Assembly (NCBI GenBank): GCA_902783005.1 | Contig: CACZPI010000092.1 | Location: 1-57,339, forward strand | From: an uncultured Ruminococcus sp. | GTDB lineage: Bacteria > Bacillota > Clostridia > Oscillospirales > Ruminococcaceae | Length of the DNA stretch: 57,339 nt | Direction of reading: 5' to 3' | In this document: piece after piece, positions 1 through 7,767 of the stretch | Layout of the letters: each line of letters begins with the position of its first letter | Position numbering within the stretch: position 1 is the stretch's first letter | Notes under the pieces: generated by a model | Told to the model about the DNA's origin: nothing | Seen by the model: the letters and a program-made list of their open reading frames with translations, nothing else | Database searches by the model: none | Translations under genes and position numbers: made by a program

Positions 1-2
1 CT

Positions 3-734
3 GTGACGACCGAAACACAGACCACCCATACTACCACGATGCCGCTTACCACATCGACGATGAAGCAGACGACAAGCACCACATACCCGACGACTACCAA
101 CACACAAACCACCCAGACCATAACTCAGCCGGCAACCACATCCACCACAAACACAACGACCACAGAAACCACGACTTCCAGAATGACGACCACAACAGAG
201 ACCACGACCACAACAACGCAGACGGAGACGACCTTGACCACGAGCTTTGTGACCTCCACGGAGCAGTCCACCACGGAAACCACCACACAATCCACCCCGA
301 CCGAGACCACCACGGACTCCACCTCGACTGCAACCTCCACTGAATCCACTTCGACCGAGACCACCACGGACTCCACTCCGACTGAAACCTCCACAGAATC
401 CACTTCGACCGAAACCACCACGGAAACAACCGCTTCCACCACGGAGACCACTTCGACGGATACCGGAACGGAGCCTGCCGAGGGGCTGCTGGGTGATGTG
501 AATGATGACGGCGAAGTCAATTCCGTGGATGCGTCTATGATCCTGGTAGCAGCGGCGCTGGCCGGCCTGGATCAGGACAACGGCCTGACACCGGAGCAGG
601 AACGCCGGGCTGACGTAGACGGCAGCGGTAATGTCAACGCGGTCGATGCCTCCATCGTCCTTGTCTATGCATCGAATGCAGGACTTGGCGGTGATGTGAA
701 GCTCGAGGATTTTATCCCGAAAACCACGCTCTGA
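3..734 (+). CDS. Thr-rich secreted protein with C-terminal dockerin (5' partial)
   Basis: The 3' part of a gene entering from the left edge; the true start is outside the window, and the GTG at 3 is only the first in-frame start codon. About 155 residues are a low-complexity Thr/Ser/Glu linker, probably extended and O-glycosylated outside the cell. The last ~75 residues form a type I dockerin with two Ca-binding repeats (starting GDVNDDGEVNSVDAS and ADVDGSGNVNAVDAS), each with the D-x-N/D-x-D/N loop and a following helix. Dockerins plug into cohesin modules of scaffoldins, so this is probably the C-terminus of a cellulosomal or cell-surface protein. Its catalytic or binding domain is not visible. 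The linker contains a 54-bp tandem repeat. Confidence 0.85.
   Translation: MTTETQTTHTTTMPLTTSTMKQTTSTTYPTTTNTQTTQTITQPATTSTTNTTTTETTTSRMTTTTETTTTTTQTETTLTTSFVTSTEQSTTETTTQSTPTETTTDSTSTATSTESTSTETTTDSTPTETSTESTSTETTTETTASTTETTSTDTGTEPAEGLLGDVNDDGEVNSVDASMILVAAALAGLDQDNGLTPEQERRADVDGSGNVNAVDASIVLVYASNAGLGGDVKLEDFIPKTTL
301..430 (+). repeat. 54-bp tandem repeat in the Thr-rich linker
   Basis: A unit beginning ccgagaccaccacggac starts at 301 and 355, and a diverged partial copy starts at 409. Each unit encodes 18 residues of Thr/Ser/Glu linker. The repeat keeps frame, so copy number can vary and change linker length without breaking the dockerin. Confidence 0.75.
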
Positions 735-743
735 CCTTAACGG

Positions 744-780
744 ATCTCCCCCGTATGCAGATACGGGGGAGATGCTTTTT
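744..780 (+). terminator. Rho-independent terminator of the dockerin gene
   Basis: A 13-bp perfect stem (744-756 with 761-773) around a GCAG loop is followed by GCTTTTT, ten bases after the stop codon. Confidence 0.9.
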
Positions 781-872
781 GTTGAAAATACGCCGTTTTG
801 CGAAAAAACATACGAAATACCGGACAAAAGCCGTCAGGATACAGTGAAAGTGCCGAAAATGCGTGATTTTGC

Positions 873-901
873 TTTACAAATCCGCATTCGGGTGCTATAA
901 T
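873..901 (+). promoter_or_regulatory. Orphan sigma-A promoter
   Basis: TTTACA (873-878), a 17-bp spacer and TATAAT (896-901) preceded by the extended -10 element TGc. It lies between two convergent genes and points into a region without an ORF, so it probably drives the RNA candidate listed next. Confidence 0.7.
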
Positions 902-907
902 AGGTAC

Positions 908-985
908 GATGCAGCCGAAACAGCGCTGCATCGGCATTTTGATAACAGAACAGCTCCCCGGCACAGTGCAGGGGAGCTGTTTGAA
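908..985 (+). ncRNA. Candidate small RNA with two hairpins
   Basis: Transcription from the 873-901 promoter would start near 908. The RNA begins with an 8-bp hairpin (908-915 with 925-932) and carries a second, 10-bp perfect hairpin (950-959 with 971-980) followed by UUUGAAUU. No ribosome-binding site plus credible ORF is present. The second hairpin may also terminate the convergent glycosyltransferase gene, whose stop codon is at 986-988. The RNA could instead read on as antisense to that gene. I recognise no known RNA family. Confidence 0.5.
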
Positions 986-2551
986 TTATCGGGGCAGCAG
1001 GATCGTGTAGACATACACGCTGCAGCCCATGAACAGGACGGCTGCGGCACCTGTCAGGAAGCGCAGGATCGCTGCCGCCCTGCCCTTTGCATGCTGCAAG
1101 GTGAGGCCGGCCAGCGCGGCGCCCGCATAAATGACCGGCGTTGCATAGCGGATGCTTTGTGTGCAGGTATGCGGATAGGCAAGGCAGAAGCCGAAATAGC
1201 TGACCAGCGGGATCAGGTAGGTCATCACCAGAATGATCCGGTGGTGAGCTGTCCCATGCTTCCCCACCAGCGCCCACACGCCTGCTGCCAGACAGAGCGC
1301 TGCCAGCGCGGCATCTGACCAGAAGAGCCATTCTCCGGCACCTGCGATGGCAGGGAACCGGTCAGTATTCAGAAATTCATCGAATACTGCGGTCTTCATC
1401 AGGGCGACCAGGGGATTGTATTCATTGTACGCCTGCCCGTACATCACATAACAGTCGTAAATGTAGGAAAACTGCGCCGGGGAGAAATCCAGCAGCCGCT
1501 TTGCTACGGGAAGATCTCCCACATACTGTGCGCTGTCTGCTGACAGCAGCGGGATGTAGGTCACCGGTACGCCCCAGCGTACCAGATTCCGGGCATACCA
1601 CCAGAGCCCCAGCGGAACGCATACGCATCCGAATGCCGTGTACTGCCGCATCAGCGGGGCAGTCTCCTTTTCCCGGAGCAGCGCCGCCAGAAAGACGAAT
1701 GCTGCTGCCGGAGCGCACATCCATGCCGAGAGCTTCGTGCTCATACCGAGCCCGATGGCAAGTGCCAATAGGAGAATGGTGTGCAGGCGTGGGGATTCAT
1801 CCCATTTCAGTGTCAGGTACAGCGCCGTGACCATCAGCAGAATGCTGAGCATGTCATTGTTCAGGCTCCCTGCAAGAATGAGAAACGACGGATGCACCGC
1901 CAGAATCCCGAACACGACCGCAAAGATGCTCCCGCGAAGGCCGATCTTCCGGAGGATCAGCCCCATGACTGCCAATGCCGCACAGGAATAGGCAAATGGA
2001 AGGAGCTGCATGGATTCATATAATGTATCCCCACGCAGTCCCACTGCGGTCATCAGCCGCATCCACAGCGCCGCCAGTGCATGATGCAGCGGCGGATGGT
2101 AGAACTGCCAGACTGTCCGGACATCAAACTGCGGCAGACATCCCTCCCGGCAGAGAAACCGGATATAGCCTGCGTGGCCGCCCGGATCGTCAAAGTACCC
2201 GACATCATGCTGCATCTGCCAGTAGGGGAAGCGCAGGATCTGCACCAGCCGCATCAGGTATCCGGCACACCATACCAGACCACCATTCACCCCCTCACAG
2301 GGATTTTTCCCCCTCCGGATGCACCGGCAGACCGGATCCCAGAGAAGGCCAAGCGCCAGAAATGCCGGTGCTGCGAGCCTTGCACTCTTGAGAACGCTTC
2401 CTGCCGCCGGTGGGTGCAGGTGGGGGAGAAGGGGGATGGATCCCAGCACCAGAATCGCTGCGATCCAACCGATGACCCGGCCGAGGCCGCGATGCTGCGT
2501 CCTTCCGGGAAAAGCACCGTTGTCTTCAAAGGCTGCATTTTGTTTCACCAC
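986..2551 (-). CDS. GT-C-type membrane glycosyltransferase (GT39/ArnT-like)
   Basis: A 521-residue polytopic membrane protein with roughly ten or more hydrophobic segments. An early luminal loop carries acidic and His/Pro motifs (YFDDPGGHAGY and QFYHPPLHH), as in the GT39/PMT and ArnT superfamily, which use lipid-linked sugars outside the membrane; the Asp pair is the usual metal/donor site. The start is GTG at 2551, with GGTGG upstream. Acceptor and sugar cannot be predicted. It is monocistronic with its own promoter at 2594-2622, and a hairpin at 950-980 lies just past its stop. Confidence 0.75.
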   Translation of the reverse strand: MVKQNAAFEDNGAFPGRTQHRGLGRVIGWIAAILVLGSIPLLPHLHPPAAGSVLKSARLAAPAFLALGLLWDPVCRCIRRGKNPCEGVNGGLVWCAGYLMRLVQILRFPYWQMQHDVGYFDDPGGHAGYIRFLCREGCLPQFDVRTVWQFYHPPLHHALAALWMRLMTAVGLRGDTLYESMQLLPFAYSCAALAVMGLILRKIGLRGSIFAVVFGILAVHPSFLILAGSLNNDMLSILLMVTALYLTLKWDESPRLHTILLLALAIGLGMSTKLSAWMCAPAAAFVFLAALLREKETAPLMRQYTAFGCVCVPLGLWWYARNLVRWGVPVTYIPLLSADSAQYVGDLPVAKRLLDFSPAQFSYIYDCYVMYGQAYNEYNPLVALMKTAVFDEFLNTDRFPAIAGAGEWLFWSDAALAALCLAAGVWALVGKHGTAHHRIILVMTYLIPLVSYFGFCLAYPHTCTQSIRYATPVIYAGAALAGLTLQHAKGRAAAILRFLTGAAAVLFMGCSVYVYTILLPR

Positions 2552-2593
2552 AATTCACCACCATTTTTGATTTTTGCGGGTTTAGCTGTTTCC

Positions 2594-2622
2594 ATTATAC
2601 CACATTCCAAGCACGGATGCAA
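2594..2622 (-). promoter_or_regulatory. Promoter of the GT-C glycosyltransferase gene
   Basis: Read on the minus strand: TTGCAT, a 17-bp spacer and TATAAT with extended -10 TGg. The -10 lies about 43 bp upstream of the GTG start. Confidence 0.8.
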
Positions 2623-2756
2623 CAGTAAAACACGTTTTTGAAACTCCAAAAATGTTGGACGCAATTTCGGGGTTTTATGGCATTTGTTGTGCATAATGCA
2701 CAAAAACGGCGGTATAGTCCACTTCAAGATTGTGCAAAAAAAGATGCGAATTCCGC

Positions 2757-2785
2757 TTGCATGTTTCTGCCGTAAATGGTATAAT
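2757..2785 (+). promoter_or_regulatory. Promoter of the dcw cluster (mraZ)
   Basis: TTGCAT (2757-2762), a 17-bp spacer and TATAAT (2780-2785) with extended -10 TGg. Confidence 0.85.
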
Positions 2786-3049
2786 ATTGATTGTAGGGTG
2801 CCGGCAAACGCTGCGCGGAAAGGGTGGTACTCCATCCCTGAATAAAAAGAAACTTCGTTCTGCTTTGCCGAACAGATCAGAATATCATGCACCCGTGTAG
2901 AGACAACCTGCATGTGACCCATGCAGACAACAAAAGAAACCATTTTTCAAAGGCAGGCAAGAGGAACAAACCGGAGGCCATGCACACACAGCATTGCAGA
3001 CAGCAACGCGGGTGTAGGCCGAAAGCAAGGCTGACAACAGAAACGGCAG

Positions 3050-3556
3050 GTGAGGGCGGTGAACGGAACGGCCGATCAGACAAAAATGCTTACAGATGCA
3101 ACCGGAACAGAGACTTTTCTTTCCGGTCAGATCAGTCTGTGCGGCTCGTTCTCACACAACCTCGATGCGAAGGGAAGAATCAATTTCCCGGCCAAGCTGC
3201 GCGAGATCATCGGAGAAAAATTCATGGTCGCGCGTGGGATCGGAAAGAAATTCCTGGCGGTGTATTCCATGGAGATGTGGATGAATGTCCAGCAGCAGCT
3301 CATGGCACAGCCGGGACAAGCCGGTGAAGCACTGATGCGCTGGATCAATGCCGGTGCAGCAGAAGTCACACCCGACAAGCAGGGACGCATCCTGATTCCC
3401 GGACCTTTGCGGGAATATGCGCAGCTGCGCAAGGATGTCCTCGTCGTCGGTGCCGGCAGAAAGGCAGAGATCTGGAATCCCGTGCTCTTCAAGGAGGAGG
3501 ACGACGCATTCAATCCTGCGGATTATCCCGAGCTGCTTGACCAACTGCGTCTGTAA
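3050..3556 (+). CDS. mraZ: Transcriptional regulator MraZ
   Basis: MraZ is an AbrB-fold DNA-binding protein that heads the dcw cluster and, where studied, represses it. The core begins at GSFSHNLDAKGRINFPAKLREI (first half-repeat, DxKGR motif), and a second half-repeat begins near TPDKQGRILIPGPLREYAQL. The protein is 168 residues against about 143 usually; the extra ~30 N-terminal residues are not part of the fold. The start is uncertain: GTG 3050, GTG 3059 (AGGTGAGG just upstream) or ATG 3086. It is the first gene after the 2757 promoter and is followed 61 bp later by rsmH. Confidence 0.92.
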   Translation: MRAVNGTADQTKMLTDATGTETFLSGQISLCGSFSHNLDAKGRINFPAKLREIIGEKFMVARGIGKKFLAVYSMEMWMNVQQQLMAQPGQAGEALMRWINAGAAEVTPDKQGRILIPGPLREYAQLRKDVLVVGAGRKAEIWNPVLFKEEDDAFNPADYPELLDQLRL

Positions 3557-3617
3557 GATTTTTCTGTAACTATTTTTGAAAGATATTTGCACAGACGCAT
3601 TATCAGGAGGCGAGTTG

Positions 3618-4604
3618 ATGGCGATGCAGAATGATCCGGCAAAGGGAATACAGGCCAAAGATATGACCGCATCCCTCGGGTTCACGCATATCCCGGTGCT
3701 CCTTCCTGAGACGATCGACCTTCTTGGTGTGCGTTCCGACGGCATTTATGTGGACGGAACGACAGGAGGCGCAGGGCATTCCAGAGCGATCGCTTCACTT
3801 CTGGATGGTGCGCAGGGAGGCTTGCTGATCGGTCTTGATCGTGATCCGGATGCTGTGGCGGCCGCCACAGCAAGACTGGCAGGGTACCCGGCGAAGGTGG
3901 TACACTGCAATTACTCCGAAATGCGCCGCGTGCTCGATGATCTGAGCATCGGAAGCGTGGACGGGGTGCTGCTGGATCTGGGAGTTTCCTCCCACCAGCT
4001 CGATGAAGCGGAGCGCGGCTTTTCCTACAATGCCGATGCACCGCTTGATATGCGCATGAGCCAGGAGGGGTTGAGTGCGCGTGATATTGTCAATGACTGG
4101 GATGCCGGGGAGATCACCAGGATCCTGTGGGATTACGGCGAAGAGAAATTCGCCCCCCGCATTGCCGCCGCGATCATTCGTGCGCGTCAGGAGGCACCCA
4201 TTGAAACGACCCTCCAGCTTGCGGATATTATCCGTGAGGCAGTACCGCAGAAGTACAGAAGGGACAAGAATCCCTGTAAGAAGAGCTTTCAGGCAATCCG
4301 CATCCGTGTGAACGCTGAGTTCGATCATCTGCGCGGCGGCCTGACAGCGGCATTTGAAAGCCTGAAGCCCGGCGGACGGCTGGCGGTCATTACCTTCCAT
4401 TCCCTGGAAGACCGGATCGTCAAGCAGCAGTTCGCGCAGTGGTGCGCAGGCTGTACCTGTCCGCCGGATTTCCCGCAGTGTGTCTGCGGCAACAAGCCGA
4501 AGGGCAGACTCGTGAATCGCAAGCCGGTCACGGCAGGTGAGCAGGAGCTTGCGGAGAACCGCCGCAGCCACAGCGCCAAGCTCAGAGTGATCGAGAAGCT
4601 CTGA
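3618..4604 (+). CDS. rsmH: 16S rRNA (cytosine(1402)-N(4))-methyltransferase RsmH (MraW)
   Basis: This SAM-dependent enzyme methylates N4 of C1402 in the 16S rRNA decoding site. The product is 328 residues. The N-terminus reads HIPVLLPETIDLL, followed by the SAM loop VDGTTGGAGHS, DRDPDA, the LLDLGVSSHQLD motif and the C-terminal ITFHSLEDRIVK motif, all family hallmarks. I chose ATG 3618 because AGGAGG lies 7 bp upstream (3605-3610); an in-frame start at 3576 has no ribosome-binding site. It is the second dcw gene. Confidence 0.95.
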   Translation: MAMQNDPAKGIQAKDMTASLGFTHIPVLLPETIDLLGVRSDGIYVDGTTGGAGHSRAIASLLDGAQGGLLIGLDRDPDAVAAATARLAGYPAKVVHCNYSEMRRVLDDLSIGSVDGVLLDLGVSSHQLDEAERGFSYNADAPLDMRMSQEGLSARDIVNDWDAGEITRILWDYGEEKFAPRIAAAIIRARQEAPIETTLQLADIIREAVPQKYRRDKNPCKKSFQAIRIRVNAEFDHLRGGLTAAFESLKPGGRLAVITFHSLEDRIVKQQFAQWCAGCTCPPDFPQCVCGNKPKGRLVNRKPVTAGEQELAENRRSHSAKLRVIEKL

Positions 4605-4669
4605 CGCATATCACAGATTCAAGAGATAGTTCCCATGCGGATCATCTCTGGAAAGGAGCTCATGTATCC

Positions 4670-5149
4670 ATGGCTTATTACAGATCCGGCAATACTGCCC
4701 CGGCAGAGCAGACCCCGCCGGCAGAGCAGCCGGAGTATGGGCCGGCATACGAGGCAAAGATCGAAATGAAGAAAAATACAAGTCCCAGAGCTCCTATGAT
4801 CAGGATTACGCTTTCACTTATCGTTGTGTTTGCACTGCTCGGCGTGCTGATCTACAGCCGCGTGGAGCAGTTGAATCTGAACAACCAGATCACAGCCAAG
4901 CAGCATGAATATTCCGACCTGCAGGCTGATAACGTCCGGATGCAGTCCGAGATCGCGGGCAGAACGTCCAGCAAGAAGATCCAGGAATATGCAGAGGATG
5001 TTCTGAACATGCATCCCATTGATGTGTCACAGATCGAATATGTGCGGATCCAGACCGATGATGTGGTAGAGATCCCCGAGGCGGAGCAGAATCTGTTCGT
5101 CCGGGTGAAGCTCTGGTTCGATAATTTTGTAGAATATCTGCGCGGATAA
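4670..5149 (+). CDS. ftsL: FtsL/DivIC-like septum formation protein
   Basis: A 159-residue bitopic protein: a Pro/Glu-rich cytoplasmic N-terminus, one transmembrane helix at about 44-63, then an extracytoplasmic coiled coil at about 65-110 and a short tail. This topology and its place between rsmH and the class B PBP gene are typical of FtsL, which bridges FtsQ/DivIB and FtsW-PBP in the divisome. FtsL sequences diverge strongly, so the call rests on topology and synteny. GGAAAGGAG lies about 11 bp before the ATG. Confidence 0.85.
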   Translation: MAYYRSGNTAPAEQTPPAEQPEYGPAYEAKIEMKKNTSPRAPMIRITLSLIVVFALLGVLIYSRVEQLNLNNQITAKQHEYSDLQADNVRMQSEIAGRTSSKKIQEYAEDVLNMHPIDVSQIEYVRIQTDDVVEIPEAEQNLFVRVKLWFDNFVEYLRG

Positions 5150-5235
5150 GCGGCATATAGTAAATCACAAACCGCTGTCATCCGCACCCTGCGCCGGACA
5201 ATCCGTCACAATATGAAACAGACAGAAAAGGAGCA

Positions 5236-5380
5236 GCACGCGAGTGCTTAGGTGCCGGCCGGAACCGTCCATATACAGAAAAGGCACTGCCGCAGGACGG
5301 TTCCCGGCTGCATCCGCAGACCGGGGCAAACAGAGAGGAACGATAACAGGATGACAGGCAGGCCAGCAGAAACCTGCCTG
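5236..5380 (+). promoter_or_regulatory. Structured leader between ftsL and the PBP gene
   Basis: The 286-bp gap holds a 10-bp perfect inverted repeat (GGAACCGTCC 5261-5270 with GGACGGTTCC 5295-5304), extendable by nearby GCCGG/CGGC pairs. A further 8-bp stem (CAGGCAGG 5355-5362 with CCTGCCTG 5373-5380) is followed by TTTCGTC. The second looks like a weak intrinsic terminator or attenuator. No promoter or ORF was seen. Confidence 0.45.
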
Positions 5381-5435
5381 TTTCGTCATTACAACAGCCT
5401 GCTGTGCAGGCGTCTTCAATGTAGGAGATGATGAG

Positions 5436-7754
5436 TTGAAAACGACCGATAAGGAACCGACGACCGGTATGAATAAACGCCTGGTATGGGGTATTCTGAC
5501 GCCGATGCTGCTGCTGGCAGGCAGTGTCATCACCAAGCTCGGCATGCTGACGATCAAGGATCACAAGCTCTATGCGGAAATGGCCAACAGCACCCATTTC
5601 ACGAACAAGACCATTACTGCCGGACGCGGTGCGATCTATGACTGTGCCGGCAATCCGCTGGCATGGAGTGCCACTGTATATAAGGTGTATATTGACCCTG
5701 TGACCTTCCGCGAGGAGATGGATGCCATCGACGAGAAAATGAAGGCACGCCAGGAGATCCTCGACCAGGGCGGCGAGCTGAAGGAAGGCACGATTTTGAT
5801 TTCCCGCGAGGATCTTGAAGCGGAGATCGTCGAGAAGCTGACCTCCACCCTGAAGATCAGCGAGGACATCGTGCTGACGGCGATGGAGAAGAATTCCCGT
5901 TATTTTGTCCTTCAGACACAGGTGGAGAAGGATGTTGCGGATGATCTGATGGATTATCTGGCCGGCTACGGCATTGAATCCATCACCACCCAGCAGGATT
6001 CCAAGCGCTATTACCCGCAGAATGAGCTGGCCGCGCAGGTGGTGGGCTTCTGCAACGGCGACAATGACGGCCAGTACGGCCTGGAAGCGTATTACAATGA
6101 TTACCTTGCCGGTGTGGACGGCCGGATCACCTCGGCCAAGGATGCGCAGGGCAAGACGATGCCCTACCGCTATTCCACGACCTATCCGGCACAGGACGGC
6201 GACGATCTGTATCTGACGCTTGATTCCACACTGCAATATTCCGTCGAGAAGAACCTTGAAAAGATGTGCCAGGAATTTGAGGTGCGCAACCGTGCCTGCG
6301 GCATCATCATGAATGTGAATACCGGCGCGATCTATGCGATGGCGACCTATTCCCCCTTTGACCTGAACAATCCCTCCGAGATCTTTGATGCCTCTGTCAG
6401 TGACTATCTTGCCGGGCTTCCGGAGGAGGAATACCAGGACGCCTACATCGAAGCCCGCGAAAAACAGTGGAAGAACAAGGCTGTCACGGAGCTGTATGTA
6501 CCCGGATCCGTCTTCAAGATCTTCACGGCGTCGGCTGCCATCGAGGAGAAGGCGATCGACTGGCAGAATGACGGATTTTACTGCTCCGGCGGCTATGTGA
6601 TCGGTGATGAGACCATTCACTGTCATCTGAGGAGCGGCCACGGCATGCAGGCATTCTGGAAGGCGCTGTCCAATTCCTGCAACCCCGCCTTCATCGAAGT
6701 CGGCAAGCGGCTGGGCGTGCATCGGTTCTGCCATTATTTCGAGGCATTCGGCCTCGGCGAAAAGACCGGCATTGACCTGCCGGGTGAGGTTTCCAGTATC
6801 TATTACAATGAGGAAAACATGAAATTCATCGACCTGGCGACCTCGAGTTTCGGTCAGGCATCGAAACTGACACCTATCCAGATGGCAACTGGTATTTCCG
6901 CGGCGGTAAATGGAGGTTACCTCGTACAGCCTCACGTCGTGGATAAGATCGTTTCGAGCGACGGCAACATCGTCAAGACCCTCGGCACCAATGTGCGCCG
7001 TCAGGTCATTTCTGCGGAGACCTCCGCGATCATGTGCGATCTGCTCCAGCAGGTCGTAGACGACAAGTCGACCTCCAATGCGCATATCGACGGCTACAAG
7101 ATCGGCGGCAAGTCGGGTACCTCCGAGAAACTCGATGAATACCCGCCTTCCAACTTGCAGTATGTTGCATCCTATGCCTGCTTTGCGCCGGCAGATGATC
7201 CGGAATTCTTGATTCTGGTCATGGCCGACGAGCCGAACCCGAATATCAATTACTACGGCTCGTATGTGGCAGCGCCCTGTGCCCGCAATATCATGCAGGA
7301 TACGCTTGACCACCTGGGCTACTATCCGGAATATACCGAGGAGCAGTACCAGAATCTCGACATTTCCATTCCGCTGCTCATCAATTCCACCGTGGAGCAG
7401 GCCAAGGCAACGCTTGACGATTACGGACTGGAATACAAGATCCTCGGCGAAGGCACATCCGTCACCGGACAGTGCCCCACGACCGGATCCATGATCTCGC
7501 CGGACGGCACGGTGATCCTCTACACCGAGGAGAATTACACCGCCGAGACCGTTGAGGTGCCGGATCTGACGAATTATACCGCAGCCACCGCCAACCAGGC
7601 GTTGACGAATCTCGGCCTGAATTATGTGGCAGTCGGTGCATCGTCCGGGCGCGAGGATATTCTGGTATCGTCGCAGTCCATCGAGCCGGGCACCAAGGTC
7701 GAGATCGGCACCGTCATCAGACTGACCTATCTGGTCAATGACCAGTCGGGCTGA
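5436..7754 (+). CDS. Class B penicillin-binding protein (FtsI/PBP2x/SpoVD-like) with PASTA repeats
   Basis: A 772-residue D,D-transpeptidase that cross-links septal peptidoglycan. It has a short cytoplasmic tail, one membrane anchor at about 18-38, a PBP dimerisation domain (RGAIYDCAGNPLA), then the transpeptidase domain with S358-x-x-K361 (PGSVFK), S414-x-N416 (SCNP) and K559-SGT. About 120 C-terminal residues form two PASTA-like units. The start is TTG 5436, with AGGAG 8 bp upstream; ATG 5469 is an alternative. It ends 13 bp before murE. Whether the role is vegetative (FtsI) or spore-specific (SpoVD) cannot be decided; the locus favours division. Confidence 0.93.
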   Translation: MKTTDKEPTTGMNKRLVWGILTPMLLLAGSVITKLGMLTIKDHKLYAEMANSTHFTNKTITAGRGAIYDCAGNPLAWSATVYKVYIDPVTFREEMDAIDEKMKARQEILDQGGELKEGTILISREDLEAEIVEKLTSTLKISEDIVLTAMEKNSRYFVLQTQVEKDVADDLMDYLAGYGIESITTQQDSKRYYPQNELAAQVVGFCNGDNDGQYGLEAYYNDYLAGVDGRITSAKDAQGKTMPYRYSTTYPAQDGDDLYLTLDSTLQYSVEKNLEKMCQEFEVRNRACGIIMNVNTGAIYAMATYSPFDLNNPSEIFDASVSDYLAGLPEEEYQDAYIEAREKQWKNKAVTELYVPGSVFKIFTASAAIEEKAIDWQNDGFYCSGGYVIGDETIHCHLRSGHGMQAFWKALSNSCNPAFIEVGKRLGVHRFCHYFEAFGLGEKTGIDLPGEVSSIYYNEENMKFIDLATSSFGQASKLTPIQMATGISAAVNGGYLVQPHVVDKIVSSDGNIVKTLGTNVRRQVISAETSAIMCDLLQQVVDDKSTSNAHIDGYKIGGKSGTSEKLDEYPPSNLQYVASYACFAPADDPEFLILVMADEPNPNINYYGSYVAAPCARNIMQDTLDHLGYYPEYTEEQYQNLDISIPLLINSTVEQAKATLDDYGLEYKILGEGTSVTGQCPTTGSMISPDGTVILYTEENYTAETVEVPDLTNYTAATANQALTNLGLNYVAVGASSGREDILVSSQSIEPGTKVEIGTVIRLTYLVNDQSG

Positions 7755-7767
7755 CAGGAGGAAGCGC

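Larger units (their letters stand above)
2552..3049. other. Divergent intergenic region upstream of mraZ
   Basis: 498 bp with the minus-strand glycosyltransferase promoter (2594-2622) and the plus-strand dcw promoter (2757-2785). The mraZ transcript would carry a leader of about 257 nt. It contains a bulged hairpin around AAAGGGTGG (2820-2840) that resembles the 3' end of a T-box, but there is no room for the upstream T-box stems. No credible ORF was seen. Confidence 0.6.

Noticed and set aside
94-520. Trp/Ser- and Val-rich minus-strand frames opposite the Thr-rich linker
   Set aside because: Low-complexity complements of the Thr codon repeats.
2805-2845. T-box-like AAAGGGTGGTACT motif upstream of mraZ
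   Set aside because: The transcript start is only ~30 nt upstream, leaving no room for the specifier stems, and no terminator follows.
2980-3327. Plus-strand frame starting at 2980 after CCGGAGG
   Set aside because: It runs into mraZ in another frame, is basic and low-complexity, and resembles nothing; probably leader sequence.
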